Shown: positions 24,985-36,684, counted from the stretch's first letter. The stretch: 64,000 nucleotides of DNA from Zea mays (GCF_902167145.1 NC_050101.1:110761789-110825788); one strand, 5' to 3'. The notes: generated by a model not told the origin, from the sequence alone. Numbers and translations are program-made.

Positions 24985-25575
24985 AAAAAGTCACCCAAGG
25001 GTGCAGCCGGATTAGCACAATAAGTGCGCAAAATCGAAGTCTTTTCCAAAAGACTCTCCGTGCAAAAGTCGCCTAAGGGTGCAGCCGGATTGGCACAACA
25101 AGTGCACAAATCGAAGTCTTTTCCAAAAGACTCTCCGTGCAAAAGTCGCCTAAGGGTGTAGCCGGACTAGCACAATAAGTGCACAAAACCACTCTCCGCG
25201 CAAAAGTTGCCTAAGGGTGCAGCCGGACTAGCACAATAAGTGCACAAAACCACTCTCCGTGCAAAAGCCGCCTAAGGGTGCAGCCGGACTAGCACAATAA
25301 GTGTGCAACATCGAAGTCTTTTTCAAAAGACTCTCCGAGCAAAAGCCGCCTACGGGTGCAGCTGGACTAGCACAATAAGTGTGCAACATCGAAGTCTTTT
25401 TCAAAAGACTCTCTGTGCAAAAGTCGCCTAAGGGTGCAGCCGGAATAATAGGCACGCAACAAAGTCTTTTCCAAAAGTCTCCATGCAAAAGTCACCTACG
25501 GGTGCAGCCAGAATAATACATACACAAAATCAAAGTCTTTTCCAAAAGGCTCCGTACAAAAGTCACCTACGGGAG
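24985..25575. repeat. Tandem repeat array of E3 (about 60-80-bp units)
   Basis: The motif AAGGGTGCAGCCGG with the neighbouring AAAGTCGCCT recurs about nine times, with spacings of 60-81 bp. This array is the counterpart of the E1 array, in the same place between pol and the antisense gene, but more degenerate. Confidence 0.9.
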
Positions 25576-25650
25576 CGGCCTGATCAACGAAAGTGCGCGG
25601 CTTCATCACACAAAATTATGGTTACATAAACACAACGAGGGCATCACATA

Positions 25651-28600
25651 TTACATTGGCTCAACCTTAGGGATGATACCCATCTCCCTGTAGTTGAACA
25701 ACATTATCCTCAGTTCCTCACCCTCAAACAGATTTCGCAGCTCCCCCTCACCCACACTCACCCCAATCGGTGAGGACAACAATTCTCGCTTACCAGTCCC
25801 ATCCACGCGAAGACAACCCCTCTCCACCTCGCTTCGACAACGCCTACCACTTCGCGACAATTCACTCACTCTCAGCTTCGCCACAGCCCTCCGCCGCCTA
25901 TACCCAGTACTCGCGCCCGGGAGTTCCTCGGAACCCTCCGCGCGCGGCGAAGGCTCCGCTGCAGCCACATCCAGCGCCGCAAAAATAATCCAAGTCCTCA
26001 TCCGAAGACTCCTCCGTCCACGCAATCGAACTCCCAGAATCATCAGACTCAGAACATTTAGACACAGAGTCAAACGAATCGTCATCAGCAGCCACGGTCG
26101 AAGCCGCCACAAAAATATCATTGTCAGTAGCGGTTGCGTGCGCAGGCCCAGACCCAAGAACCTGCGCAGCAACCGAGGTTCAGTATCACACAGACAAAAT
26201 TTACACACTCCTCAACACCTACTCAGCCACCTGCGAAGGTCCGGCCACGGCTGTGGGGTCTTCGGCTGCTGGCTCGGCAGCCGGCTCGGGGCGGCTTCGC
26301 CCGTCGGCGCAGGGGCCAGTGTGGGGTCTTCGCCGGCCGCAGCGGGCGCAGGAATCGTCGAGGTGCCTTCGCCGGCATCCGACGGCGGCATCGGACCGAC
26401 CTCCGCGGCCTCGGGTAGCGCGCCGTCCAAACCAACAAGGTCCTCGACGTCTTCGACATGAGCCATCTGCAGCAACATCACACTCATTCAGCGAAACATC
26501 ACAAAAAAACAGCCTTTACCTGCTCTATCGCCCGGTCGGACCGCTCCCTCACCGCCTCCCGACCGTGCGGACCCCACATCCTATTGAAGAGTGCCCCCCG
26601 CTGACTGCTTCACCATAGGGTCTTCGGCCTTCAAGATTTCACGTTCCAAGTTCTCGTCTGCTTGGTCGAAGACCTCGTAGTGCCTGCTCCCCTCGCGGGA
26701 CAGTGCATTCATCGCCCCCTCGCAGGTGACGAGGGAGGCGAAGGACATGAAACCCGTCACAATGGTCGGGAGCACCAGCAACTCCTCCTGCAACCATTCG
26801 AGGAAGCGAAGGCCTGCTTCTTGGCCGGGTACTTCGAAGTCAGCAGTCCGCGCACCCAGCTCTCGGTACGTGTCCATAAACTGCGCGTGCGTCCGCTCGA
26901 CTTCCGAGCGCGTCGAGGCCTCGGCCTTGTCCATGTGGCTGCGTAGGGTGTTGTACCTCGCCTCCAGCTCTTCGGCGTGTTGGCTGACGAGACTGCCCTC
27001 CGCCCGCACCACTTTAGCCTCCGCGCGCGCAGCCTGCGCTTCAGCGATGGCCTGATTCGCCTCCCTCCTCTCCTCCGCCAGCTGGCGCCGGAGGTCCATC
27101 TTCTCGGCCTCCATGGCAGCCACTTTCTCTGCCAGCCTGCGGTTTTTGCTTTCCGCAGTCGACTTCTCCCGGACAGCATCTGCATGCTGCGCCCGGAGAC
27201 TCTCGACTTCGGCGGCCACGTCCGCAGTCAAGACACCCGACGCGACGCGGTTGGCAAAGTCGGACGCCTGACACAAACCCATGAGACCCAAACCCTCAGG
27301 AAAACAACAAACATCGAAGTCCAGCACAACTTACTTGCTTCAACTGCTGCGACGCTTCCCACAGACGCTTGGACATGGAGCCCGCCACGTCCCTGGCGGC
27401 AGCGGCCGACAGAATTTTGCCGCTTGCGCAGAAAGCGGCTCATGGGTCCCACACGGCACCCTTCACCCCAACCACCACCGTTGGCGCCGTGGTTGCCACC
27501 GAAGGCGGGACAACAACCAATTGCCCCTCACCCGACCCTGCAACATACCACCGGTCAAAAGACCTAGTCAAAAAAAAAACTTACCAACAAAATAATCCTC
27601 GACACTGATGTTTGTGTCGAAGTCGGCAACACGTCTCTCCGGCGAAGGCAGCTCCCGTCCTTTCGCGGATCCGCCCGGGGGTGGCTTGCTCCCGCCAGAG
27701 GTGGCAGCCTTCACACTCGCCGACGCCTTGCTGGGTCCGGGGGCAGCCGGTTTCGCAGCCGGCACTGGCTTGCTACTGCCAGCGGCAGCAGCCTTCACAC
27801 TCCCCCTCGCCCTCTTCGCCTCGCGCATAGGATCCGCGATCCTGACGACCGCCCGGCGCTTCTACGCAACGTCTTGACGGTCCTTGTTCATCACTGCCGA
27901 CACAACAGCAGCAATATTCCGTCCGTAAGGAAAAACCTTCAAGTCACGAGCCATGTGAGACATAAAAAAGTCTTCGCCAGCCGCGTGGGGGATCAGAACA
28001 TTCTTGGGCCATCGACCCCCGGTAACCTCCAGCATCCGCGCCGAAGACTCCCGAAGCTCGGGTGAAGACATCCTTCCCCTGAGGGCTGCGCACGTCCCCA
28101 TCAATTCCGCAGCAAAACTTTCGGAGACCCCCAGTTCCCCCACTGCAGTACCTAGTTTTCTCTTCTTAGTGGCTGGGGCGGCCTCCTACGAAGGGTCCTC
28201 TTCAGTCGCGGCCACTTGCCTCTTCCCGCGGCGGTCGACAACGTCATCCCCGGGATAGCCACTGTACGGCAAGCAATTCAGCTCGAAGACCCTATTCAAG
28301 CGAATGTTGGATCCGCGAATATCCCAACTCCTCAGGGCCTCCGTCCTAGGCACATAACGCCCCGCAATACAGACAGCCCCGTCTTCTGCTTCACGCACGA
28401 CCGCGACGGGATCCCGGCCTCGCAGATCCAACGCGAAGGCCGAACTTCGCACTCTCTGCCCACGCAGGGAGGGCATCTCGCGAGGGCATACTTCGCCCAA
28501 TGCCCATCCATGCGCCAAGGGCCACACCCCATACCCGATGAATTCCTCAACTAAATCGCGCCCACTACTCATACGGACAGCGCTCCAAAGGGCTCCTTCA

Positions 28601-29278
28601 TTATCATCATCCTCCGCCACCTCAAATTGCGGGTACGCCACATAATAATGGGAGCACATAATGGCCACGTGGAGCCCTGGGTGGTCTTCGACTTTGACCT
28701 CAGAAACATAGAACCAGAAATCTCACCAGTTGCCCCACTTATTACAGGCACAAGGAACCAACTCCACGACTTCCATCGAAGTCTTTCCGGTCCTCGACAT
28801 AAATGTGCACGATCCAAACTGTGCAATCTTGTGTCCAATTTTTCTTTTTTGCCAGTGCAGACAGTATTGTTTGGCGAAGACTTCCATAGAAGGCTGACCG
28901 CCATACGAAGTTGTCGCCTAGACATACTTTGCTAGGGCCACCACAGCGTTAGGTGTCAGCTGGTGGACTCAAATCTTCGCAAGACCTCCGCCACAAAGCG
29001 ATGTGCAGGCAGGCAAAGGCCGGCGGTGAAAAAGCCTCGAAAACGACCAACTCGCCCTCGGGCTCGGGAACCTCCTCCGCCCCCGGGACACGCCCAACTC
29101 CGCTGCCAAAATATCCCAACTGCTGCATATCCTGCACGCGGACCGAGGAAATCCGCAAAACGCCGAACTCCACCGTATCACCCCGATGTAGCTCCGCCGC
29201 CACCACATTGCTCGAGGTATCCTCGGACGACGCTTCGGTCGTCGGCGTGTTCGCAGCAGACGAATAAGAAGACGACAT
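25651..29278 (-). pseudogene. E3 antisense gene (Transposase_28-like plus coiled coil)
   Basis: The minus strand starts at an ATG at 29,278. An N-terminal block ends in the family-typical GELVVFEAF near 29,050, then frameshifts. Coding-like blocks follow at about 28,670-28,186 and 28,143-27,860, an Ala/Ser/Pro-rich linker at 27,828-27,600, and a long coiled-coil block at 27,327-26,581 that includes LVTCEGAMNALSREG, shared with E1. The last exon ends at 25,651 with the conserved LFNYREMGIIPKVEPM. Probable introns separate the blocks. Several frame breaks are present, so the copy is probably dead. The gene is convergent to gag-pol, separated from it by the tandem array. Confidence 0.75.
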
Positions 29279-29438
29279 GGCTACGCATCGTCGGCGGCGG
29301 CGCGAGGTCTGCTTGACACGGGCCAGATCTCCGGCGAACAGAAGCAAGGAGGGCAGGCAAGCGAACGAGCGGTTTCAAAAGGAGGCTAGGGTTTTGCGGC
29401 GCGCAGAAAGGTAAGAGAACCTGACCTGCGCCGCCCCC

Positions 29439-29446
29439 CTTTTATA
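29439..29446 (-). promoter_or_regulatory. TATA box for the E3 antisense gene
   Basis: TATAAAAG on the minus strand, about 161-168 bases upstream of the ATG at 29,278 and about 170 bp inside the 3' LTR. The counterpart in E2 lies at the same distance from its ATG. Confidence 0.5.
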
Positions 29447-29613
29447 CACAGGATGCGACGCTTCGGGAAACCCGCAGTCCAACAGTACGACGTCCATCAA
29501 TGGTCACATCAAAAACCCCCGCGGAACCACTTCGAGCGAGGGTAGCGTCTCCACCATCTAGCGACGTCTTCAGCACCAGATGACTTAGTCGAACTGGTCC
29601 CTCGGAGGGCAAA

Positions 29614-30092
29614 TGTTGGAGCGAAGGCGAAGACGCTACCCTTCGCTCCAGGCCCTCGTCAATCTCGCTGCACCAACGGAGGCGAAACGACCGGCGGGTT
29701 CCACCCTTCGTCCTCTACACTGCAAGACGAAGGCCTACGACGAGGTCGCGCCGTCCCACGTCCTCATCCAACCTGGAGGCCCACGTGGGATTCGGCCCAT
29801 TGTAACAGGCCCCGCACGGAGAAGTGTGTTACGGGCCCGATTTGTAATGGTTTTTCCGTAATAACAGTCTGTAACCCCACTTTATGGGAATATTCCGGGG
29901 ATAGTCCATGCGCCTGAGGGCACATGCGTCCTTACTCCAAGACGTTGGGCACTTAGGCACCTATAAATACCCACGTGCAGTGCCCTTGAGAGGCCAGACT
30001 AACAGAGCTATTGCCATCTCGAATTGAAACCTTGTTTACGTTGCTTTCACTCCCCCGTTGGATCAACTTGCCCAGGAGAGCAGGTTCCAACA
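29614..30092 (+). repeat. 3' LTR of E3 (479 bp)
   Basis: Same length and ends as the 5' LTR. The purine-rich tract GGAGGGCAAA lies directly to its left, and the target duplication CATAC follows on the right. Confidence 0.96.
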
Positions 30093-30189
30093 CATACCTT
30101 GTCTAAGGTTAGTAGTTCGAATTGAAAAACTAACCTTAGATAGAAAAGTTAGGTAAAGTATGATAAGTTAGACAGCGAACTAAACATGC
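30093..30189. mobile_element. MITE (copy A), right part
   Basis: Continuation of the foldback element interrupted by E3. The first five bases are the E3 target duplication. It ends near CTAAACATGC. Confidence 0.7.
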
Positions 30190-31091
30190 TCAAGTTTTCC
30201 TATCACTTTAAGTACACTAGCTTCGATAGAAGTTTACCTAGCTCAAACTTAATATTTCGGTCGTGTTTCTCTTCAACACCTCTCCATGGAGAGGTTGGGC
30301 CGGTTTCTGATTCAGCCCGATAAAAAAAGAACCCACCGATTTAAGGTTTGGATCCACTATTTTGGTTCCTTTCAATAGATTCCTCTGTGTTTATTGCTCT
30401 CAAATCATGAACAATTGATGGTTAGTCTCTGTCATGCTAGCTCCATTGCCAGGCACCCACAAGTTTGACTCTACTGAACATGGATGCCTACGTACTGCCT
30501 ATTCACCATGAATCTTTGATTCGATGACTACCTTACTATCATCTTTATGCGATGCGCTGATATGCGCAGGACTGGCTCTAGTGGGCATGCACGGTGGGTG
30601 AGCATGTGCGTCCACTGGGGCTATCAAAGTCATGCAGGGCACGTACCGATTCCATCCACGACAGCAGCATGCAATTTTTACTTGGTAAAATAAATTTGTT
30701 AGTCTAAATATAAAATCGACGTATTTTTTTGCAGTATCAAATTTGTCGCGGATAATAAAAGTGACAAATTTGAGCCAAAATTATCACCTGATACTTGATG
30801 TTGTGCATGTGATGGATTTTAATAGATTCTCGAGGCTAGTTGAATTTTTAAATTCTCTCCAAAATTCTACAAAAGTCAAATCTCATCAAGTGACCATTCA
30901 TTAAGATGTCTTCTTTATTATTTTGATATTTTTACTATGCCACAACTGCAATTCAATAAATCAATTAGCTAAAAAATAATGATTCATGTCGGGCATCACA
31001 CACACGCGCGCGTGTGTGATGTCAAAATGAATATGATACATTCTAAAGGGGTTCCTACACCTGTGCTGCCCGCGGAGAAGTTATCCCTAAG
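30190..31091. other. Non-coding flank; first 380 bp duplicated at the window end
   Basis: No gene seen. 30,190-30,570 matches 63,611-64,000 closely, so the duplication may run further than the window shows. At 30,994-31,022 an alternating purine/pyrimidine stretch, CACACACGCGCGCGTGTGTG, forms a near-perfect inverted repeat. Confidence 0.7.
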
Positions 31092-31224
31092 GGCTTGTTC
31101 GGTTATTCTCAATCCATATGGATTGGAGGGGATTTATACGGATTGAGAGAAATTTTAATTTACTAGGGATTGAAACCCTGAATCCCGCTCAATCCATATG
31201 GATTGGAGTAGAACCGAACAAGCC
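31092..31224. mobile_element. Tourist-like MITE (about 133 bp)
   Basis: Terminal inverted repeats GGCTTGTTCGGTT and AACCGAACAAGCC, with inner repeats of CAATCCATATGGATTGGA. The GGCTTGTTCGG terminus is typical of grass Tourist/PIF-Harbinger MITEs. No clean 3-bp duplication was seen. Confidence 0.7.
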
Positions 31225-31235
31225 TTGACTGGGGC

Positions 31236-31431
31236 ATGCCATTATCTTCTGACAATGCTTCTCGCTACCGAAGTATAGTAGGATCACTTCAATATCTTGC
31301 ACAAACCAGACCAGATATATCCTTTTCTGTGAACCATGTGTGTCAATTTTTATCTCCCCCAACATCGGAGCACTGGTATGCTGTCAACAGGATTTTACGA
31401 TACCTTCATGAAATTGTTGATATGGGCATTT
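31236..31431 (+). pseudogene. Copia reverse transcriptase/RNase H fragment
   Basis: A short open frame reads YRSIVGSLQYLAQTRPDISF and, a little later, HWYAVNRILRYLHE. These are the hallmark residues of the C-terminal part of Ty1/copia reverse transcriptase (RVT_2). Neither LTR nor other pol domains adjoin it, so it is an isolated remnant. Confidence 0.85.
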
Positions 31432-31906
31432 GCATCAAGAAATTGTTGATATGGGCGATACACATGCGGAGGCGGCAAGCGGAATTTAGGTGGCGATGCG
31501 CAGGTGCCGGTGCGTTCCGTGGCGGCGAGCACGAGCGAGGCGCGGAGGCAGAGGATGGTATGTGATACGATGTAGAGGCGTGTAGGGTTCTTCACTTGTT
31601 TTGATGGATTGGATCGTGCAATTTAGGTATGGCTTAGGCCATAGTGAGCCATAATGGATGCTCCGCCACTAATTAAATCCGTACCTATGTACCCTAGGGT
31701 ATGTTATATCTGAAATATAGCCAACAATTCTCTAAAATTTTAGCATAGATCAATCATTTGTCTTGGACTCCTGGCTCTTGTGTATAAGTATACGCTACAT
31801 AGGCCTTGGACACATGGCAGCAATATGTATATATCTAGCCAAAATATATAGTAAAACACGTCCAAGGTTCTAAACTTCTGCGATGCGACTCACTCTTTGT
31901 TAATGT
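31432..31906. other. Intergenic sequence without recognised features
   Basis: A GC-rich patch near 31,460-31,560 gives short frames without known motifs; the remainder is AT-rich. Nothing further was supported. Confidence 0.5.
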
Positions 31907-34900
31907 CACTACAGTAAACTAACAAACATCTAACGGTCACTTTATCTCCGACGGCTGCCTACGAGGCCGTCGGACGTAATCTTATGTCCGACGGCCACAA
32001 CGGGCTCTCGGAAATACCGTCTTATCTCCGACGGCTATGTACGAGGCCGTCGGATATAAGATTATGTCCTACGGCTGTCAGCGTAGCCGTCGGACGTAAT
32101 CTTATGTCCGACGGCCTCGTACATAGCCGTCGGAGGTAAGGTTTTTTTAACACGGGCAGAGACCGGCTCGCGGTTCATTTTCACGCGCGCTCGCCCTTTT
32201 CTCTCTTCTCTCTCTCTGTCCGTCTTCGCCGCCGCCGTCGACGCAGTCCACGGCGCCGCCCCGCCTCCCACTGCCCCGGCGCCGTCGACGCAGTCCCATC
32301 GCCGCCCCGCCCGCCGCCGACCGCCGGCCGTGGCCCCGCTCGCCCCGTCGCCCGCACCGCCGGTGCTGCCCCGTCGCTGCCGGCCACATCTCCGCCCGCG
32401 CCGAAATTGCCGAGAAAGTAAACGAGTGACGAGAAAGAAGAAAGCTACTTAGCGTCCATTAAATCGACGAAAGCAACTAGATCCTATTTTGATTACGATT
32501 ACGATTGACGAGTATGGATCATGATTTTATTGTATATTTTATGATTTTATTGCATATTTTATTATTTTATTGTCGATTTATGTACTAACTTGTTTTTGTT
32601 AAAATAGGATGTCAAAGAAAATGAAGTCTTTTGCTCGTAGTTTGCTTGGGACGAGGAGAGCTCGAGGAGCAGCTCGAGGGGTGAGGATTCAGTTTTTGAG
32701 GGCACAGGTTCTACCATGAGCAGACGGAGAGCGCTAGCAGAACATTTGCCTCCACAAGATGTAAGTTAGTTGTTAAATTACATTATTTGAGTTACTTAAT
32801 ATTGTATGATGTAAGTTATTTGTTTCATAGGATGCTGAAATTAAGGAACCAGTGGTAGAGGATCATGCAAGAGATGATGTTGAAGATGATGGTGGAGATA
32901 ATGTGGGAGATGATGCTGGAGACGATGCTGGTGGGGATTCTGGGGCTGGGGATTCTGGGGCTAGTGGAGATTCCGCAGCTGGGTCTGGAACTTCTCGAGT
33001 TAGGAGAACGAGGAAGCTGCATTTTGTTGGACCACCTCCAGAGCTTCCACCCGAATCTCGAGTTTTGATAAAGCCTAGTGGAAAGTGTGTGACATATCTT
33101 TGCTTAAATGTTATTGAAAGTTATGTTTTAATTTCTACATTGTTTTCTGTTTGCAGGACTTGGATCGACGACTCGTTCACAGGCACAGGTCACTACAGGC
33201 AGGTGAACATGTTCCTTGGTAATCTTGTTCGTCTGCACTGGCCTGGTCTTGTGACTTTGCCTACTGGCGAGTCTGTCCCCGCCACCACTTGGGAGCATTA
33301 TCGCTATGGTGTCTGTAGAACGTTTGGCAACACACAGGCACTAGTTTGGGATGCATTCTGGGTATGAATTGTTTATACTATTTTAGTTATTCCATATATG
33401 TTTGCTTTTATGATAACACTATTTTTTTTGCAGAAACGGTACAAGTTGCCGGACGATGGATCATATGATATGAACGCTCGTTACGTGTTTGAGTATAACG
33501 CGAACGATGTCGTTGCAGATGCAATGTACTATGCACGAAATCAGGCTATAAAGGCATGATACAGAGAAAATGCTGATGATCGACCGATGCCAAATACCAA
33601 GGCCGAGTGGTCATCAATTTACTTGACGGAGGAGCAATACCTAGAGGTAAACATGTTGTTGCCTCTCATATCGCACGAAGCCATGTATTTGCTTGCTTTA
33701 TTTAAAAAATTTCATGTAGGTGTCAGTGTCGTGGATGGCCACCCGATCAGACGGTTATCGGGCATTGTGCAGATGGTGGGCTTTCCCTGAGTTTCGTGCC
33801 ATTTCCGAAAGGAACAGGGGAAACCGTGGGACTGAGTCGTTCCACAACTACGGCGGTGATGGTCATGTGCGCTTGGCTAAGCGAATGGTAAGTCACAGTT
33901 TGTCGTAACTTTGAATCACATAGAAATGTGTCATTATAACTTTTATGTACTGGAAGTCAAATCCGGTCGTACGCCCATGGATGTGGAGGTGTATATGCAA
34001 GGGCATAGGAGTTCTGATCCTTAGAATCCTGATGTGTTATGCACTCAGACGGCCACCGACCGTCTAGTGAGTTTTTGGTACTCTATTATGTGTTTGATAT
34101 TGTTTGCAAGGGCATAGGGGTTATGCACTTATATTTGATATTGTTTGCCTCCAGGCTTCGTATGGGCAGGAGATGGTTCAACGCCATGGGCAGGAGTACG
34201 ATTGGAGGAGCCAGCCAATCGACCCTCAGGCAGCATATGCTAGCGCATGAGGACAAGCCCATGGATGGTGAGATTATTTGATTTGGATTTCAAAATTGTC
34301 ATCATATGCTTGCGATTCAACTGAGCCATGAGTTACTATACTAAGTGCATGGTTCACTCTTGTAGGTTGGGTATTTTTGATTCTACGATTGATTCTAGAG
34401 AGCTGAGACGCCGTGGACGACAATCCACATCGTCGTCTTTACAATCGTCCCGTTCACGATCATCCGCCCATGAGATAGAGCTTGCAGTGTTGCGTCAACA
34501 GGCAGAGTACCATCAATCAGTCCTGAGGGAACAATTGGAGTACCAGAGGCAACAATCTGAATACCAGAGACAACAAGCCGAGTACCAGAAGAAGAGGGAC
34601 GAGTATTATGCAAACCTCCAGGCCCAAAATCAAGCTCTTCTCTCGGTAAGTTGAAGTAACATTTTGTAGCTTATTTTGCAAAACACATGATGTGTATCGT
34701 ATTTGCTCAACAATGACTTGTATATAATTTGTAGCAACTAGCCCAACAAGCGGGCGTCCCGATGCCGACATATGGGATACCGCCTCCGGACTTTGCACTG
34801 CCAATGCCAATGTTGGCGCCTCCGCCTCCGTCACAATTCCCTATGGTATGTACACATATGCGTGTGTGACATGTTCATAGATGTCTTATGTGTTTAAATG

Positions 34901-35742
34901 AACAACTGAGTGGTTACTATTTCATGTGCTTGTGTTATAGGGATTTTAGACACCACCCGCTTCAGTTGCCGCACCTGGAGATGGGTCTGGTCAAGACGAC
35001 ACATCACATTCGTGGGTGAACAACCTTTTCAACATGCAGAGTCCAGCCGGAGGAGGTGGCGATGGATATGAGTGATAGTGATGTAAAACACTTGTTGCAA
35101 CCTTTCATGTGAAAGACTATCCGTCGAACAATGTCAGTTTGGATTTTGGACAACTATGTTGATGTAAACACTTGTTGCAACCATTTGGAACTATATGTCG
35201 TTATGTTAAATTTGTGAATGTGAATACTTATGTGAGTATATTTGTGAATGCGTATACTTATGTGAGTATATTTGTGATTGTGAATGTGTATATGTACATG
35301 AAATCTGTTTTGTATTTGCAAATGTCAGATTTTTTAAAATTCAGAATTTTGTGCAATTTCTGGAATATGTTATGTCCGACGGCCTAGAGTAAGCCATCGG
35401 ACATAAGGATTTGTTATGTCCGACGGCGTAGGAAACCGTCGGAGATAATGACTTGTTATGTCCGACGGCCTAGCTTGAGCCGTCGGACATAACCGAAGTG
35501 GGTCCCACAGGCGACAGGTAAAACGGTTGCGCACCCTTACCTCCGACGGTCGGATGCGGCCGTCGGAGATACGTTACGTCCGACGGCGACCGTCGGACAT
35601 AACACTATTTCCGATGTGTTACGTCCGGCGGCTAGAAACCGTCGGACATAAGCAGATACCGTCGGACATAGCTTAAGTCCGACGGCTTAAGGCTTATGTC
35701 CGACGGCTTTGGCCGTCGGAAGTTACTTCGTTTATTGTAGTG
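31907..35742 (+). mobile_element. CACTA element 1 (3.8 kb, TSD TGT)
   Basis: Termini CACTACAGTAAAC (31,907) and, inverted, CACTACAATAAACG (35,742) are flanked by the 3-bp duplication TGT (31,904-31,906 and 35,743-35,745). Both ends carry dense subterminal repeats built on TCCGACGGC in both orientations (31,950-32,140 and 35,370-35,720), as CACTA elements do. The cargo is a spliced Transposase_24-type gene. No TnpD-like (Transposase_21) catalytic gene is present, so the element is non-autonomous. Confidence 0.95.
32609..35075 (+). pseudogene. Plant transposase-associated gene (Transposase_24/Ptta family) of CACTA 1
   Basis: A GC-rich 5' leader (32,160-32,410) precedes an ATG at 32,609. Clear exons: 32,609-32,760, 32,831-about 33,084, 33,157-33,361, 33,434-33,646, 33,720-33,888, then exons near 33,954-34,071, 34,155-34,268, 34,367-34,646, 34,735-34,844 and 34,941-35,075. 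Most have GT/AG borders. The central exons contain WKRYKLPDDGSYD-like and SERNRGNRGTESFHN sequence, the signature region of the Ptta/En/Spm Transposase_24 family; a Gln/Tyr-rich coiled coil (YQRQQ repeats) follows. In-frame stops are TGA 32,717, TGA 33,557 (from Trp), TAG near 34,033 and TAG near 34,947. The exon structure survives but the protein is lost. Confidence 0.8.
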
Positions 35743-36039
35743 TGTGCAATCGAAGCGACCAAACCGCACGCAGGCATACAACACGCCCACACCGAGAAGA
35801 TGGAAGACGGAGGGCCGGATATTGACACTCTCCGCTCACTAACCGCCATAAATTAAGTTGGTCAGACATACGTAACTTCACCATATCCCTCTAGACATGT
35901 ATGAGTATCCATTGGGTATGGAATACCCGTCAGGTCGGGGTATGAGTTTGGAATTATACCCGTCTACAGGTATGTGTATTGAAACCGGGAGTTTTTAGTT
36001 TAACAGGATGGGATTTGGTACCATTGCCATCTCTAAGTA

Positions 36040-36314
36040 CGACGCCGTTCCTGAGGCGGGCCTGCGAGGCGCGGCTGGCGGTGGGTGTGGCGCCCCGGAA
36101 CATGCTGCGGACGCTTGAGGTCGCCGAGCTGAGCTCCAGCGCCGCGCTCATGGAGCGCGCCATGGGGGCGGTCGTGGAGCACGCCGAGGAGGTCGTGTTC
36201 TCGGCGGAGTACGAGCGGTTCGCCGCCCGGAACGCGGGGCTGTGCGTCGAGATCACCCGCGCGCTGCTGGCCAGGATGCCGACGGCGGCGAGGAGTGACG
36301 GCGCCCGTGCTTAG
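36040..36314 (+). pseudogene. BTB/POZ-domain protein, C-terminal fragment
   Basis: The GC-rich frame reads FLRRACEARLAVGVAPRNML, then a helix-rich segment with AELSSSAALMERAMG and HAEEVVFSAEYERFA, ending at TAG 36,312-36,314. FLRRACEARL preceded by a disturbed AKYD is the end of a BTB domain, and the rest is the following helical region of plant BTB adaptors for CUL3 ubiquitin ligases. The N-terminal BTB half is absent; sequence upstream of 36,030 is not coding. The base composition contrasts with the AT-rich flanks, suggesting capture by a transposon, possibly the Helitron whose end is near 40,768. Confidence 0.6.
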
Positions 36315-36525
36315 AGCTTGAAAGCAGCTGTGATGCGTGCAGTTCGGCAGTTGTATCGGAAGATGGATCGGAATACGATACGATCGAGAACTCTAGCTTG
36401 CTTCAGTTTCGAGTGACGAGACGGCACAATATGTAAATGCATAAGTTGTGAAACACGGCGAGCACGATGAGCAAGACTGCAAGAACAACACAACGCGGCG
36501 TCTCATCGATCACCATTGACTCGTT

Positions 36526-36684
36526 CTGCTTTTGCCACTGCATGGACTTGCGCTTGGACTTCCAACACGCGTTCTGCGCTTGGACTTCCAACACGCGTTC
36601 ATCGACATCCGACAGGCAGCTTCCCGGGATGGGCTTGCGCTTGGACTTCCAACACGCGTTCTGCTTTTGCCACTGCATGGACTT
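36526..36684. repeat. Short direct repeats (25-bp unit, three copies)
   Basis: GCGCTTGGACTTCCAACACG plus GCGTTC occurs at 36,550, 36,576 and 36,637. A neighbouring CTGCTTTTGCCACTGCATGG occurs at both ends (36,526 and 36,661). The minus strand is open through it and ends in a hydrophobic stretch near 36,470-36,430. I do not recognise a protein and suspect local duplication. Confidence 0.8.

Larger units (their letters stand above)
18692..30092 (+). mobile_element. E3: complete Tat-lineage Ty3/gypsy LTR retrotransposon (11.4 kb, TSD CATAC)
   Basis: Two 479-bp LTRs (18,692-19,170 and 29,614-30,092) are flanked by the perfect 5-bp duplication CATAC (18,687-18,691 and 30,093-30,097). Inside are the primer site, a ruined gag-pol (19,211-24,745), a tandem array, an antisense gene (29,278-25,651) and a purine-rich GGAGGGCAAA just before the 3' LTR. 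By eye the LTRs differ at about 20 sites (about 4%), mostly transitions. At the commonly used grass rate of 1.3e-8 per site per year that is in the order of 1.6 million years. It is the same family as E1. Confidence 0.97.

Noticed and set aside
32062..32389. Minus-strand Arg/Gly-rich frames in CACTA 1
   Set aside because: Complement of the GC-rich 5' leader of the plus-strand gene.
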